Below, piece by piece: positions 1-8,331 of a DNA stretch of 64,000 nucleotides. The stretch spans positions 1-64,000 of the forward strand of contig CAKZQG010000044.1 of the NCBI GenBank assembly GCA_937139605.1, in the 5' to 3' direction. Under the pieces are notes generated by a model. That model searched no databases. It had not been told where the DNA came from and worked only from the letters and a program-made list of their open reading frames with translations. How positions within the stretch are numbered: the stretch's first letter is position 1; each line of letters starts with the position of its first letter. This DNA is from an uncultured bacterium (GTDB lineage: Bacteria > DRYD01). A program made the translations under genes and the position numbers.

Positions 1-21
1 ATAAAAAAAAATAATATAAAT

Positions 22-1428
22 ATGAAACAAAAATATATCTTAAACTTAAAATTCCTAATTGTTTTATTTATAACTTTTTCAATATTTTTAAGTTTTAATA
101 AAGTTATTTATGGGGCAAATGAAGAAGATAGTTCTAAAAACAACAATAATACATACGAAATAAAAAATTTAAAAGAAAATACTACAATAATAAATCAAAA
201 ATATAATGATCCTTTAAAATCTTTTAATCTAAATAAAAATGGATATAGTTCTAAATTTATTCCGGATATATCTTTTGTAATGGATTTTTCTTATGTAAAT
301 AGAAATATAAAAGATAGTGAATATGAGAATATAAGAGTTAATGGTTTTTATAGATTTACCCCTGAAATGCATAACATTAATCAAAATATGGGATTTAATT
401 TAAACTACGGGGAACTATATTTATCATCAGCTGTAGATCCTTACTTTGATCTACAAGTTACTTTACCGTTTAGTGATGAAGGAGTAGAATTAGAAGAAGC
501 ATATTTTGTAACTAAATTTATAAAAAGCTTACAGTTAAAAGGGGGAAAATTTAGGAGCTCCTTTGGAAGAATTAATTACCAGCATCCACATATGTGGGAT
601 TTTAATGAATATCCCTTAGTTTATACTTCATTTTTAGGTCCCGATGGATTAGTTGATACAGGAATCCAAGTAAGCTACTTACTACCATTAAACTTTTATT
701 TATTAGCAGGTTTTGAATTATTGCAAAATGGTAGTGAGAATTCCTTTGGGACTAATAACTTTACTATAAATACCAAAATAGATAACACAGGTAATGATTT
801 AAATGTATTAGGACCTAATAAACCTAACGTAAAAACCTACTTTCTAAAAACTTCCTTTGATATAAATAATTTAACAATATTAACAGGAATATCCTTAGCT
901 AACAGTAGCTCTAGAATAGAAAATTTCCCATTAGATTACCAAACAAATTACTTAGTAGGTAAATCCGATATAATTGACTATGAATTAACTGCTAAGTATT
1001 TTATAGATTCAAATAGATACCTATCACTTCAAGGAGAATATTTAACAAGAAAATTAAAAGGAGATTTATATTATTATGATAACCTTGGAGATCTAAATAT
1101 TAATAATTTTTCTTCTAATCAATCAGGATATTATATTCAAGGAGTATATAAATTAAATCAAAACTATAGAATAGGAATAAGATATGATAATTTATCTAAA
1201 AATAATATATCATTAAATAATATAAGCTTAAGTGTAAATGATAATATTTATGAAAATTTGAGTAGGATTACTTTAATGATAGAATATAATTTTACAGAGT
1301 TTTCTAGGATAAGATTAGAATATTCCAATAATAACGCAGCTTTTATAAATGGGATTAAAAGAAATTATAATCAGTTTAGTATAAATTTCAATATGGCCAT
1401 AGGATATCATGCAGCACATCAATTTTAG
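22..1428 (+). CDS. Outer-membrane beta-barrel protein of a metal-uptake operon
   Basis: A 468-residue exported protein. Residues about 8-31 form a signal peptide (hydrophobic core, then a YGA-type cleavage region). A short Asn/Lys-rich linker follows, and from about residue 75 onward there are alternating aromatic/polar strands typical of an outer-membrane barrel. The protein ends in Phe, the usual barrel-assembly signal, within the tail GYHAAHQF; the histidines there are suggestive of metal contact. It overlaps the start of the downstream metal-binding-protein gene by 20 bases, so the two are translationally coupled. Known context: related barrels sit next to zinc ABC transporters in several thermophilic diderms, so I infer a zinc or manganese porin/receptor. 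No TonB box or plug domain is obvious, so simple porin action is more likely than TonB-dependent uptake. The family call is by pattern, not by search. Confidence 0.7.
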   Translation: MKQKYILNLKFLIVLFITFSIFLSFNKVIYGANEEDSSKNNNNTYEIKNLKENTTIINQKYNDPLKSFNLNKNGYSSKFIPDISFVMDFSYVNRNIKDSEYENIRVNGFYRFTPEMHNINQNMGFNLNYGELYLSSAVDPYFDLQVTLPFSDEGVELEEAYFVTKFIKSLQLKGGKFRSSFGRINYQHPHMWDFNEYPLVYTSFLGPDGLVDTGIQVSYLLPLNFYLLAGFELLQNGSENSFGTNNFTINTKIDNTGNDLNVLGPNKPNVKTYFLKTSFDINNLTILTGISLANSSSRIENFPLDYQTNYLVGKSDIIDYELTAKYFIDSNRYLSLQGEYLTRKLKGDLYYYDNLGDLNINNFSSNQSGYYIQGVYKLNQNYRIGIRYDNLSKNNISLNNISLSVNDNIYENLSRITLMIEYNFTEFSRIRLEYSNNNAAFINGIKRNYNQFSINFNMAIGYHAAHQF

Positions 1429-2353
1429 TAAAAATAAAACTAAAACTATTTTATCAAAAAATATCTTCTTTAATTATTTAGTATTTTTTATTTTAATTTA
1501 TATTAGTTTATCCAGTTTTATATATGCGAAAGTTAATATAGTAGTTAGTTATGGGTATATAGAATCAATAGTAAAGGAAATAGGGAAAGATAAAGTAGAT
1601 GTATTTAGTATAAGTAGTAGTAGGTATCAAGATCCGCATTATGTAGTACCTAAGCCCAGTTATGTAGTAAAACTTTCAAAAGCAGATTTACTTATAATAA
1701 ATGGAGCAAGTTTAGAAATCGGGTTTATCCCTGTTTTAATAAAACAGGCAAATAACCCTAAAATCAATCCAGGAAATATAGGATATCTTGAGTTATCTAA
1801 TTACTTTGATTTAATAGATAAACCTAAATTATTAAGTAGAGATTTAGGGGATATACATCCCGAAGGTAATCCCCATTTCTATTTAGATCCTTATAATATA
1901 ATCCCAATTGCAAATATAATATATTTAAAATTATCAGAAATAGATAAAACTAATCAAAGTTTTTATGAAAAAAATTTCGAAAACTTTAAGCAAAACTTTT
2001 CAACAAAACTTAGTGAATGGGATAAGAAAATGGAAAATTTTAAAGGGGTTAAAGTATTTCAATACCACAGTTTATACGATTATTTTTTAAGAAGATATGG
2101 AATAGAATTAGTTGCAAACTTAGAGCCTAAACCTGGAATTCCACCGACTCCTAAATATATTGAAAACCTACTAGAAATAGCTAAAAATGAAAAAGTCTTC
2201 TTTATATTACAAGATTACTATCATAAAGATAATTATTCAAAATACATTTCATCAAAAACCAATTTAAAAATTTTATATTTACCTCATGATGATCAAAACA
2301 TTTATAAACTATTTGATGAAATAGTAAATGCTTTTTATAATTCTAAAAACTAA
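1409..2353 (+). CDS. znuA: Metal ABC transporter substrate-binding protein (ZnuA/TroA family)
   Basis: A 314-residue periplasmic binding protein for zinc or manganese. The N-terminus carries a signal peptide (residues about 17-41, ending SFIYAK). Ligand-type motifs of the cluster A-I family are present: DPHYV at about residue 75, HPEGNPHFYLDP at about 150, a histidine in QYHSLYDYF at about 220, and an acidic pair (HDDQ) near the C-terminus. The long His/Asp-rich loop typical of strict ZnuA proteins is absent; only the short HPEGNPH segment stands in its place, so zinc versus manganese cannot be decided. It starts inside the end of the barrel gene and is followed after 28 bases by the permease gene, as one transport operon. 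Confidence 0.88.
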   Translation: MQHINFSKNKTKTILSKNIFFNYLVFFILIYISLSSFIYAKVNIVVSYGYIESIVKEIGKDKVDVFSISSSRYQDPHYVVPKPSYVVKLSKADLLIINGASLEIGFIPVLIKQANNPKINPGNIGYLELSNYFDLIDKPKLLSRDLGDIHPEGNPHFYLDPYNIIPIANIIYLKLSEIDKTNQSFYEKNFENFKQNFSTKLSEWDKKMENFKGVKVFQYHSLYDYFLRRYGIELVANLEPKPGIPPTPKYIENLLEIAKNEKVFFILQDYYHKDNYSKYISSKTNLKILYLPHDDQNIYKLFDEIVNAFYNSKN

Positions 2354-2381
2354 CAAAAAGAATTAAATTAAAAAGAATCAA

Positions 2382-3137
2382 ATGGAGATTTTAATAAATT
2401 CCATTTTGATTTCAATTATATTAGTTTTTCTTCATTCTTATTTTGGGTTAGAGATTATCAAAAGGGGGATAATATTTACAGATATAGCGATAGGTCAGTT
2501 CATTGGTTTAGGTATAGCTTTTTCCTTACTATTTTTTAATGAAAACTCAATATTATCGTTTATATTTTCATTAATATTTGGATTAATAGGAAGCTTAATG
2601 ATATATATAGTAGATAAAAATAAAGTTTATAATGAAGCACTAATAGGAATATTATACGCTTTTTCTTTTTCATTAAGTATATTAGTTTTATCAAAGAGCG
2701 TTCAAGGAGCTGAAAAATTCCTAAATATTATTGCTACTTCTGATATTTTATTTGTTTCAAAAAACATGCTAATATTTACTTTTATATATTATTTAATACT
2801 TTATGGATTAATTTCTTATTTTAGATCACATAATTTTTTTAAAAAATATTATGATATTTTATTTTTCATATTTTTTTGTTTAGTTTTAATAAATTCTGTT
2901 AAGTTAGTGGGAGTGTTTGTAGTTTTTTCAATTTTACTATCACCTGCGATAGTTAGTTATATTTTAAAAATAAAAGATGAAAATAAATTAATATTTGCTA
3001 CAATATATGGGAGTTTAGTAAATATAATATCAATAGTATTGTCATATTTTTTAGATTTTCCTACAAGCGCTACAATTGTTTTTTTACAAACTCTTTTAGC
3101 AATCCTAATTTATTTTTTATTTATAAATAAACGCTAA
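2382..3137 (+). CDS. znuB: Metal ABC transporter permease (ZnuB/TroB family)
   Basis: A 251-residue integral membrane protein with about seven to eight hydrophobic segments over its whole length. The early block FTDIAIGQFIGLG corresponds to the family's characteristic 'DAIAHSSLLG'-type segment after the first helices, and the C-terminal helices contain VGVFVVFSILLSPAI, another family hallmark. It is the last gene of the metal-uptake operon, directly followed by a bidirectional terminator. The ATPase subunit expected in a ZnuABC-type transporter is neither between the binding protein and the permease nor downstream; it may lie upstream of the window. The substrate (zinc or manganese) is inferred only from the neighbours. 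Confidence 0.85.
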   Translation: MEILINSILISIILVFLHSYFGLEIIKRGIIFTDIAIGQFIGLGIAFSLLFFNENSILSFIFSLIFGLIGSLMIYIVDKNKVYNEALIGILYAFSFSLSILVLSKSVQGAEKFLNIIATSDILFVSKNMLIFTFIYYLILYGLISYFRSHNFFKKYYDILFFIFFCLVLINSVKLVGVFVVFSILLSPAIVSYILKIKDENKLIFATIYGSLVNIISIVLSYFLDFPTSATIVFLQTLLAILIYFLFINKR

Positions 3138-3154
3138 ATTAAATATATAAAAAA

Positions 3155-3177
3155 GAAGGGAGAAAATATCTCCCTTC
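3155..3177. terminator. Bidirectional rho-independent terminator
   Basis: A perfect 9-base-pair stem (GAAGGGAGA/TCTCCCTTC) with loop AAATA, flanked by an A-run on the left and a T-rich run on the right. It can serve both the metal-uptake operon (+) and the flagellar operon (-), which converge here. Confidence 0.9.
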
Positions 3178-3213
3178 CCTTTTATATTTTTTATTTATTA
3201 TATTTTCAATTTA

Positions 3214-4023
3214 TTATCTTACTAATTGAGAAGCATTTTTAACCATATCGTTAAGTGCTCTAAAAGAAGACATAGTAGCATTGTATTGCATTTGAGCTAA
3301 CATAGCTTGTTGGACTTGTTCAGGGATATTTATATTAGACATTTCTAAATGTTGAGCTTTAATTTCTCCGAATGCACCAGTCCCTGCTTCTCCTAAAACT
3401 GGTTTTATATCCTTTGCATCAAATACTGTATCAGATTTCCTAGTTAAAATAGAAGGATCACTAAAATTAGCTAATGCGATTTTATATATTGGTTCTTTTT
3501 TAGTTATAGTTTGATTAGTAACAGGATCAGTATATCTTAATATTCCATTAATTACCCCATTATCATCTATTTGATAGTCGTTATATTTACCTAGGATTAA
3601 TCCATTTTTATCAATAGATAAATCAACATCAACTAATTTATCAGTTCTTTTACCAGATTCATCTACTTTAAATGCTTTAACAACTAAGTTCCCTTCTGGA
3701 CAGACTAATTTTCCATCTTTTAGCTCAAAGTCACCACGTCTAGTATAGTAATTTTTTTCTCCATCACTTACAACAAACAAGCCATTTCCTTGAATAGCTA
3801 AGTGATTTTTACCACCTGTTTTCTTAACGTTTCCTTGAGTAAATAATGTTTTAGTTTCAGTTTTAACAGCACCAGTACCTACATTATCATTATATATTTC
3901 AGTAAATGTTTTAACTTCTGCTTTATAACCTACTGTATTAAATTTTTGTAGGTTTTTAAATTGATTATTTATTAATTCGTATGTTGAATTGATAGCGTTC
4001 ATCTGATTATAGAAGTCAAACAT
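3214..4023 (-). CDS. Flagellar basal-body rod / hook protein (FlgF/FlgG family)
   Basis: A 269-residue rod-type flagellar protein. The mid-region has the family's LAIQGNGLFVVSD and YTRRGDFELKDG blocks (about residues 82-110). The C-terminus has LEMSNINIPEQVQQAML, the equivalent of the LExSNV(D/N) block of FlgF/FlgG/FlgE, followed by the terminal helix. The N-terminal helix is unusual: the normal 'AASGMxAQ...NNLANxNTxGFK' segment reads NNQFKNLQKFNTVGYKA, so the start is divergent but alignable. FlgF and FlgG cannot be separated by eye; length fits FlgG. The ribosome site AAGGAGGTG lies directly upstream. It is the last gene of a flagellar operon that also holds a coiled-coil gene, a FliK-like gene and a transglycosylase gene. 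Confidence 0.85.
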   Translation of the reverse strand: MFDFYNQMNAINSTYELINNQFKNLQKFNTVGYKAEVKTFTEIYNDNVGTGAVKTETKTLFTQGNVKKTGGKNHLAIQGNGLFVVSDGEKNYYTRRGDFELKDGKLVCPEGNLVVKAFKVDESGKRTDKLVDVDLSIDKNGLILGKYNDYQIDDNGVINGILRYTDPVTNQTITKKEPIYKIALANFSDPSILTRKSDTVFDAKDIKPVLGEAGTGAFGEIKAQHLEMSNINIPEQVQQAMLAQMQYNATMSSFRALNDMVKNASQLVR

Positions 4024-4053
4024 AATTAATTCACCTCCTTTTTTACTTTATAT

Positions 4054-4665
4054 TTATTTTTTTTCTTCTTTGTATAGTTTAATTAAATTTAAAATTTCAT
4101 TAATATAGGCCTGGTCTAATTTAGTTTCCATTCTTTGCATCCTTATTAATAAATCATCTACTAATTGTTTATAATTCACAGCCTCACCTACACTTACATA
4201 TATACTATCTATTCTCCTATTTAATTCATCTATTCTTTGAGTATTTTCGAATACCTTTTTTAATATTTCGTTTCTTGTATCATTAATAAGAGTAATTAGT
4301 TCTGTTCTTAGGCTATTTATCTTACCATCTAGTTCATTACTAACTTTATCTATCTTAGTATCCACTTTATCTATCTTACTATCCAATTCATTTCTAAGTT
4401 TATCTATTTTATCGTTTAATTCAACTCTTAATCTATCTATCCTATCTTCGACATTATTCATTCTATTTTCGATAGAATTCATTCTATTTTCAATAGAATT
4501 CATTCTATTTTCAATAGAGTTAAGTGCTAGTTTAAATCCTTCCAATTGGCCGGATATTTCACTTCTAAAATTATCAAATTCTTTTTTTAGATCAGATATT
4601 ATAGAATCTTTTATTATGTTAGCTATTTTTTCTGCATTAAAAATATTAAAAATATTTTTTAGCAT
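4054..4665 (-). CDS. Coiled-coil protein within the flagellar operon
   Basis: A 203-residue protein made almost wholly of heptad coiled coil. Residues about 50-75 contain a sevenfold-spaced repeat (NRMNSIE, three near-identical copies, then degenerate ones), followed by a second 11/7-type repeat (KIDKVDTKIDKVSNELDGK, about residues 85-115). There is no signal peptide or membrane segment. No family is recognised. It lies 30 bases upstream of the rod-protein gene and 19 bases downstream of the FliK-like gene, so it is co-transcribed with flagellar genes. A role as a chaperone, a ruler-like filament or a motility accessory is possible, but that is inference from position only. Confidence 0.75.
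   Translation of the reverse strand: MLKNIFNIFNAEKIANIIKDSIISDLKKEFDNFRSEISGQLEGFKLALNSIENRMNSIENRMNSIENRMNNVEDRIDRLRVELNDKIDKLRNELDSKIDKVDTKIDKVSNELDGKINSLRTELITLINDTRNEILKKVFENTQRIDELNRRIDSIYVSVGEAVNYKQLVDDLLIRMQRMETKLDQAYINEILNLIKLYKEEKK
4456..4518. repeat. Three tandem 21-base repeats inside the coiled-coil gene
   Basis: Three consecutive copies of a 21-base unit (4456-4476, 4477-4497, 4498-4518), differing at one base in the first copy. Each encodes one coiled-coil heptad, NRMNSIE. In-frame copy-number change would lengthen or shorten the coiled coil by whole heptads. Confidence 0.9.
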
Positions 4666-4684
4666 TTTTAATTAATCACCTTCT

Positions 4685-5470
4685 TTAAGCTTCTTCTTCA
4701 TATTCTACTTTAATATTATCAACAAAGAGATTCCTATTTTTTAGCATATCTTTTAATTGATTAGCGTTATTTTTAATTAAATCTAAAGTATATTTAGAAT
4801 CGGTTTTAAATAAGATAGTAACTTTATTATCTTCATTAAGTATCTGGATTTTGAGGTTTCCAAAGATTTCTTTATTTATATTTAATTCTACTACCTTTTT
4901 ATTTTCAAGTTCTTTTATATTGATATTATCAACTAATTGTTGAATAATTTTACTTTCTTTAATTTTTTCTTCTTTGGATATTTCTTTTAGCGAGTTATAT
5001 AGTTTTTCGAATTTTTCAAAAGGATTGACATTAAGATAATCTTTACTAGTTTCATCTGTTTTTTTAGTAGTTTGAATTAATTGGAGATCTTTTTTATTGA
5101 TATTCTCTTGTTTAGAATAATTTAATTCGTTTAAATTCTTTTGAGTACTTAATAAATTCTTTTCATCTAAATTAAGGCTTTGTTTTAAATTAATACTTAA
5201 TAAATCTTTATTAATATATGGTAGTACAAATAGTTTTAAATCAGTTAAATCTTTTAATTTAGATTTATTAGATTCTTGTTCTTTAATATTTTCGATATCA
5301 TTATTTTGAGTTTCTTTTTGTTCTTTTTTATCTTGATTTTTTAATTTCTTATCTATTTCTTTTTGAAAATCTTGTTCCAATTTATTATTATCTTTAATGT
5401 TGTTTTCGTTATTAGTTTTATTTTTAGATTCTTGTTGGATAGTTTTATCAATTTTATTATTTATTTCCAT
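4685..5470 (-). CDS. fliK: Flagellar hook-length control protein, FliK-like
   Basis: A 261-residue protein. The first two thirds are low-complexity and Lys/Asn/Gln/Glu-rich, as expected of the extended ruler part of FliK. The C-terminal 75 residues form the conserved Flg_hook-type domain: VVELNINKEIFGNLKIQILN, then VTILFKTDSKYTLDLIKNNANQLKDML, then the closing strand with an acidic tail. In the FliK family this domain contacts the export gate protein FlhB and switches secretion from hook to filament substrates. It is shorter than enterobacterial FliK (about 400 residues). The gene is between the transglycosylase and the coiled-coil gene in the same operon, and has the ribosome site AGGAGGGG. 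Confidence 0.75.
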   Translation of the reverse strand: MEINNKIDKTIQQESKNKTNNENNIKDNNKLEQDFQKEIDKKLKNQDKKEQKETQNNDIENIKEQESNKSKLKDLTDLKLFVLPYINKDLLSINLKQSLNLDEKNLLSTQKNLNELNYSKQENINKKDLQLIQTTKKTDETSKDYLNVNPFEKFEKLYNSLKEISKEEKIKESKIIQQLVDNINIKELENKKVVELNINKEIFGNLKIQILNEDNKVTILFKTDSKYTLDLIKNNANQLKDMLKNRNLFVDNIKVEYEEEA

Positions 5471-5549
5471 AAATTTAACCCCTCCTATTATTTATTAAAA
5501 TCATTAATATTATTAAGTATTTCCATAATTTTAATTTAACTTACATTAA

Positions 5550-6164
5550 TCAAGCTAAATTATTTTTATAATTAATGTAATTATTAAGTACTTTAGCTAC
5601 ATAGTTTTGAGTTTCGCTAAAAGGAGGAATTCCATTGTATTTCATAACATTACCAGGGCCAGCATTATAAGCAGCTATAGCCAATTTTATATCCTTAAAT
5701 TGATCTAACATTTGTTTTATATATTTAGTTCCTCCCATTATATTTTGTCTAATATCAAAAGGATCATTAACCCCTAAATCTTTAGCGGTTTCAGGCATTA
5801 ATTGCATCAACCCACATGCCCCAACAGGTGAAACAGCATTAGGATCAAAATTACTTTCCTGCTTTATTATAGCTAATATTAACTCTTTATCTACCCCATA
5901 TTTTTTGGATGCCTCATCAACTACAGCCATTATCTCCTTGTTTATCTCCTCTTTTGACATTTTATTATAATCCCTATTAACAATATTATCATTTGAATTA
6001 TTTTGATTTAAATATTTAGAAAACAGTTCATTAAATTCTTTTTCCTCTGTTTTTAAATCTGTTTTCTTATTATTAGATATAGCATCAAAAATCTGATTAA
6101 CTCTATTTAATTTCTGGTCTATTCTATTATTTAATATTTCATCTAATTTATTAAATATTTCCAT
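5550..6164 (-). CDS. Lytic transglycosylase (SLT domain), flagellar-type
   Basis: A 204-residue protein. Residues about 1-75 are a helical, polar N-terminus without a signal peptide. Residues about 85-200 are a soluble-lytic-transglycosylase domain with all its landmarks: [20 protein letters not shown] with the catalytic Glu, then [13 protein letters not shown], and [10 protein letters not shown] near the end. Such enzymes cleave peptidoglycan between MurNAc and GlcNAc. The missing signal peptide and the first position in a flagellar operon suggest export by the flagellar apparatus and opening of the wall for the rod, as FlgJ-type enzymes do; that is inference. It has the ribosome site AAGGAGGG, and a candidate promoter lies about 50 bases upstream. 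Confidence 0.85.
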   Translation of the reverse strand: MEIFNKLDEILNNRIDQKLNRVNQIFDAISNNKKTDLKTEEKEFNELFSKYLNQNNSNDNIVNRDYNKMSKEEINKEIMAVVDEASKKYGVDKELILAIIKQESNFDPNAVSPVGACGLMQLMPETAKDLGVNDPFDIRQNIMGGTKYIKQMLDQFKDIKLAIAAYNAGPGNVMKYNGIPPFSETQNYVAKVLNNYINYKNNLA

Positions 6165-6210
6165 AAATTCCCTCCTTAATTTATTAAGGATATTTTAATT
6201 TCTATTAAAA

Positions 6211-6230
6211 TTTTAGATAAAAAAAATTAA
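6211..6230 (-). promoter_or_regulatory. Candidate shared promoter motif upstream of the flagellar operon
   Basis: Read on the minus strand, TTAA then a T-rich run, then ATCTAAAAT, about 47 bases before the transglycosylase start. A similar arrangement (TTAAC or TTAAA, 6-10 bases, then CTAAAA) precedes the genes starting at 9622, 12135 and 29164. It may be a promoter for an alternative sigma factor. In such an AT-rich genome chance matches are frequent, so confidence is low. Confidence 0.3.
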
Positions 6231-6277
6231 AAAAATATTAAAAATATGTAAAAAAAATGTTAATATATAAGACTAAC

Positions 6278-7114
6278 TTAAATTTGAGCTAATTGAATAT
6301 CTTTTTTTATTTGTTCTATTAATTTATTTAAATTAGAGAAATTTTTAATTTTTCTGATAAATTGCAAAATTTCAACAGTAACTTGCTTATAATATATATC
6401 TTGATTAAAATTTTTAATCCAAACTTCAATGGAGGTATCAAAGTCATTGATAACAGGTCTAGGTCCTAAATGTAAAAGCCCATAATAATAAATATCTTCA
6501 ATTTTTACTCTAACTTTATAAACCCCATAAGGAGGCATTATCTTTGAAGTACTTACTAACAAATTAGCAGTAGGGAAACCTATCTTTCTTCCTATTTTAT
6601 TCCCTTCAATTACTATACCAGAAAAAGAGTAGTTTCTACCCAACATTTTAAAAACCCACTCTAATTTTCCATTTTTTAAATAATTTCTTATATATCTACT
6701 ATGAACTACTCTATTATCCACTTTTATTGGTTTAACAACAATTAACTCATAATTATATTTTTTTTGTAATCTTTTTAATGTTAAAATATTTCCTGAAGCA
6801 TTAACTCCAAATCTAAAATCATAACCAACTTTTATATATTTAAAATCGTATAAATTTTTTAGTAGTTTTATAAAATCTTCTGGTAATAAATTATAGATTT
6901 TTTTAAAAATAAAAAATTCTACTTTTGTTTGTGGAAATTTTTGAGTAATTAAGCATTGTTTTTCAAAATTAGTAGTTAGCAAATTATTAGAGTTAATTTT
7001 ATTGAAAAATGCCTTAGGGTAAGTATCAAAAGTAATAACTATATTAGAATCTTTGATAACTTCTTGATGGGCAATATGAAATCCATCAAAAAAACCCACT
7101 GATATAATCATCAT
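6278..7114 (-). CDS. ribF: Bifunctional riboflavin kinase / FAD synthetase
   Basis: A 278-residue cytosolic enzyme that phosphorylates riboflavin to FMN and adenylates FMN to FAD. The N-terminal nucleotidyltransferase domain starts with GFFDGFHIAHQEVI (the HxGH-like site reads HIAH) and contains YDFRFG and SRYIRNYL, the latter like the family's SSTxIR motif. The C-terminal flavokinase domain carries GRKIGFPTANL and the block PPYGVY. It is slightly shorter than typical RibF (about 310). Its ATG overlaps the TGA of the upstream HIT gene (ATGA), so the two are translationally coupled. Confidence 0.92.
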   Translation of the reverse strand: MMIISVGFFDGFHIAHQEVIKDSNIVITFDTYPKAFFNKINSNNLLTTNFEKQCLITQKFPQTKVEFFIFKKIYNLLPEDFIKLLKNLYDFKYIKVGYDFRFGVNASGNILTLKRLQKKYNYELIVVKPIKVDNRVVHSRYIRNYLKNGKLEWVFKMLGRNYSFSGIVIEGNKIGRKIGFPTANLLVSTSKIMPPYGVYKVRVKIEDIYYYGLLHLGPRPVINDFDTSIEVWIKNFNQDIYYKQVTVEILQFIRKIKNFSNLNKLIEQIKKDIQLAQI

Positions 7115-7440
7115 ACTTCTCCAAATTTTTGACCAGATAATATATGAAAATGGATATGAAAAACTCTTTGGCCTGCATCATACCCACAATTCATAACTAA
7201 TTTATAACTATTTATCCCCTTTTCTTTAGTTAGTTTATTTATAATTAAATGGATATATCCCATTAACTCTTGATCTTCGTTAGTAATATCCATATGAGTA
7301 GGTATATGTTTTTTAGGAATAGCTAAATAATGGATATTAGCCTTAGGGAATATATCTTTTATTACGATTACTTTATCATCTTCAAACAATATTTCAGAAT
7401 TAAGTTCCTTATTTATGATTTTACAAAAAACACAGTCCAT
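7111..7440 (-). CDS. HIT-family nucleotide hydrolase (HinT-like)
   Basis: A 109-residue HIT protein that probably hydrolyses adenosine phosphoramidates or related nucleotides. The N-terminal zinc/dimer segment MDCVFCKI and the C-terminal catalytic HxHxH triad (HIHFH) are both present, and spacing matches HinT/YcfF proteins. I start it at the ATG at 7440, because an in-frame GTG nine bases upstream lies inside the ribosome site AGGTGTGGG. It is upstream of ribF with an ATGA overlap. The spacer before it contains a strong AT hairpin and a GC-rich structured segment. Confidence 0.92.
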   Translation of the reverse strand: MDCVFCKIINKELNSEILFEDDKVIVIKDIFPKANIHYLAIPKKHIPTHMDITNEDQELMGYIHLIINKLTKEKGINSYKLVMNCGYDAGQRVFHIHFHILSGQKFGEV

Positions 7441-7460
7441 AAAACCCACACCTATTTAAC

Positions 7461-7486
7461 AAAAGTGTATATTCTTATACACTTTT
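7461..7486. terminator. Long AT-rich hairpin in the HIT gene leader
   Basis: A perfect 11-base-pair inverted repeat (AAAAGTGTATA/TATACACTTTT) with loop TTCT. On the minus strand it lies between rsmI and the HIT gene, just before the HIT ribosome site. It could be a weak terminator for rsmI, a leader hairpin, or the subterminal palindrome of a decayed IS200/IS605-type end, given the structured segment next to it. Confidence 0.55.
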
Positions 7487-7487
7487 G

Positions 7488-7546
7488 GCAGACCTATTTG
7501 TATTCCGCCACGTTAGCCTTATGGTCTGCAGGCGGTATTAGGCTAA
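7488..7546. ncRNA. GC-rich structured segment with three crossing complementary pairs (candidate RNA)
   Basis: In an AT-rich spacer this segment is conspicuously GC-rich and holds three complementary pairs in the order a b c a' b' c': GCAGACC (7488-7494) with GGTCTGC (7523-7529); CCGCC (7505-7509) with GGCGG (7531-7535); TTAGCCT (7513-7519) with AGGCTAA (7540-7546). All three cross, so they would form pseudoknots or mutually exclusive stems. The arrangement works on either strand; minus would place it in the leader of the HIT-ribF operon. I do not recognise a named riboswitch. A TnpB guide-RNA relic is another possibility. Confidence 0.4.
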
Positions 7547-7611
7547 TTACAAGTATATTACCTAAATTTAAACTTTCTTAACAACTCTCTTAAATACTAT
7601 TTATATTTTAG

Positions 7612-8310
7612 TTAATCTTTATTGTAAAGAATAACAGTATATTCCCCTTTATTTATTAAATTATCTATATCTTTTAGTTTTTTTAGAATAAATTTTTGAT
7701 TAATTTTAGTTAATTCATGAGCTATTAAAACATAATTATCAAAAAAATAATCTTTAAAAATGTTTAAAGATTCATTTATTCTATAAGGAGATTCAAAAAA
7801 AATAGCACTCTTTATAACATCGCTACTAAAATATTCCTTAATATGATTAATAATTTTTTTAATTTGATTTAATTTTTTAGGTAGGAATCCTAAAAAAATG
7901 AATGGGGTATGATAAAAAGGGGAAGCACTCAAAGCAGCTGTTAAAGCCGAAGGCCCAACTATAACATCAATCTCTATTGAATTTTTATAACAATAATTAA
8001 CTAAATTAACTGGGGGATCCTCTAAATTAGGGGTTCCAGCAGAACTTATATAAGCTACCTCATCTACCTCGCTAAATATCTTCATTAACTTCATATTAAT
8101 ATTACCGTTTAAATTCTGATTATAAATACTTAAATCACTATCATGAAATTTAATCATTCTTTTTTTTATATTATAAAAATTCAATAATTTAATGGTAATA
8201 TTAGGGTTTTCTGCTAATATTAAATCTACTTTTTTTAAAGTATCTAATAATCTAAAAGATACATCATTTAAATTACCAATAGGACTTGAACATAAATAAA
8301 GTTTCTTCAT
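7612..8310 (-). CDS. rsmI: 16S rRNA (cytidine-1402 2'-O)-methyltransferase
   Basis: A 232-residue tetrapyrrole-methylase-fold protein of the RsmI family, which methylates the 2'-O of C1402 in the decoding centre using SAM. Landmarks: SSPIGNLNDVSFR at the N-terminus, LAENPN (family AEDTR region, altered), SSAGTPNLEDP (family SDAGTPxISDPG), and VGPSALTAALSASPF with FIFLGFLPKK. The C-terminal helical domain found in about 280-residue homologues is reduced here. Several usually invariant residues differ (AEDT reads AENP; D of SDAG is S), so it is a divergent member. Confidence 0.88.
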   Translation of the reverse strand: MKKLYLCSSPIGNLNDVSFRLLDTLKKVDLILAENPNITIKLLNFYNIKKRMIKFHDSDLSIYNQNLNGNINMKLMKIFSEVDEVAYISSAGTPNLEDPPVNLVNYCYKNSIEIDVIVGPSALTAALSASPFYHTPFIFLGFLPKKLNQIKKIINHIKEYFSSDVIKSAIFFESPYRINESLNIFKDYFFDNYVLIAHELTKINQKFILKKLKDIDNLINKGEYTVILYNKD

Positions 8311-8331
8311 AACAAAATAATCTAATTAAAA

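Noticed and set aside
7330-7581. Plus-strand frame across the HIT gene start and the structured spacer
   Set aside because: It overlaps a clear HIT gene antisense, has no recognisable sequence, and its end merely crosses the GC-rich RNA-like segment.
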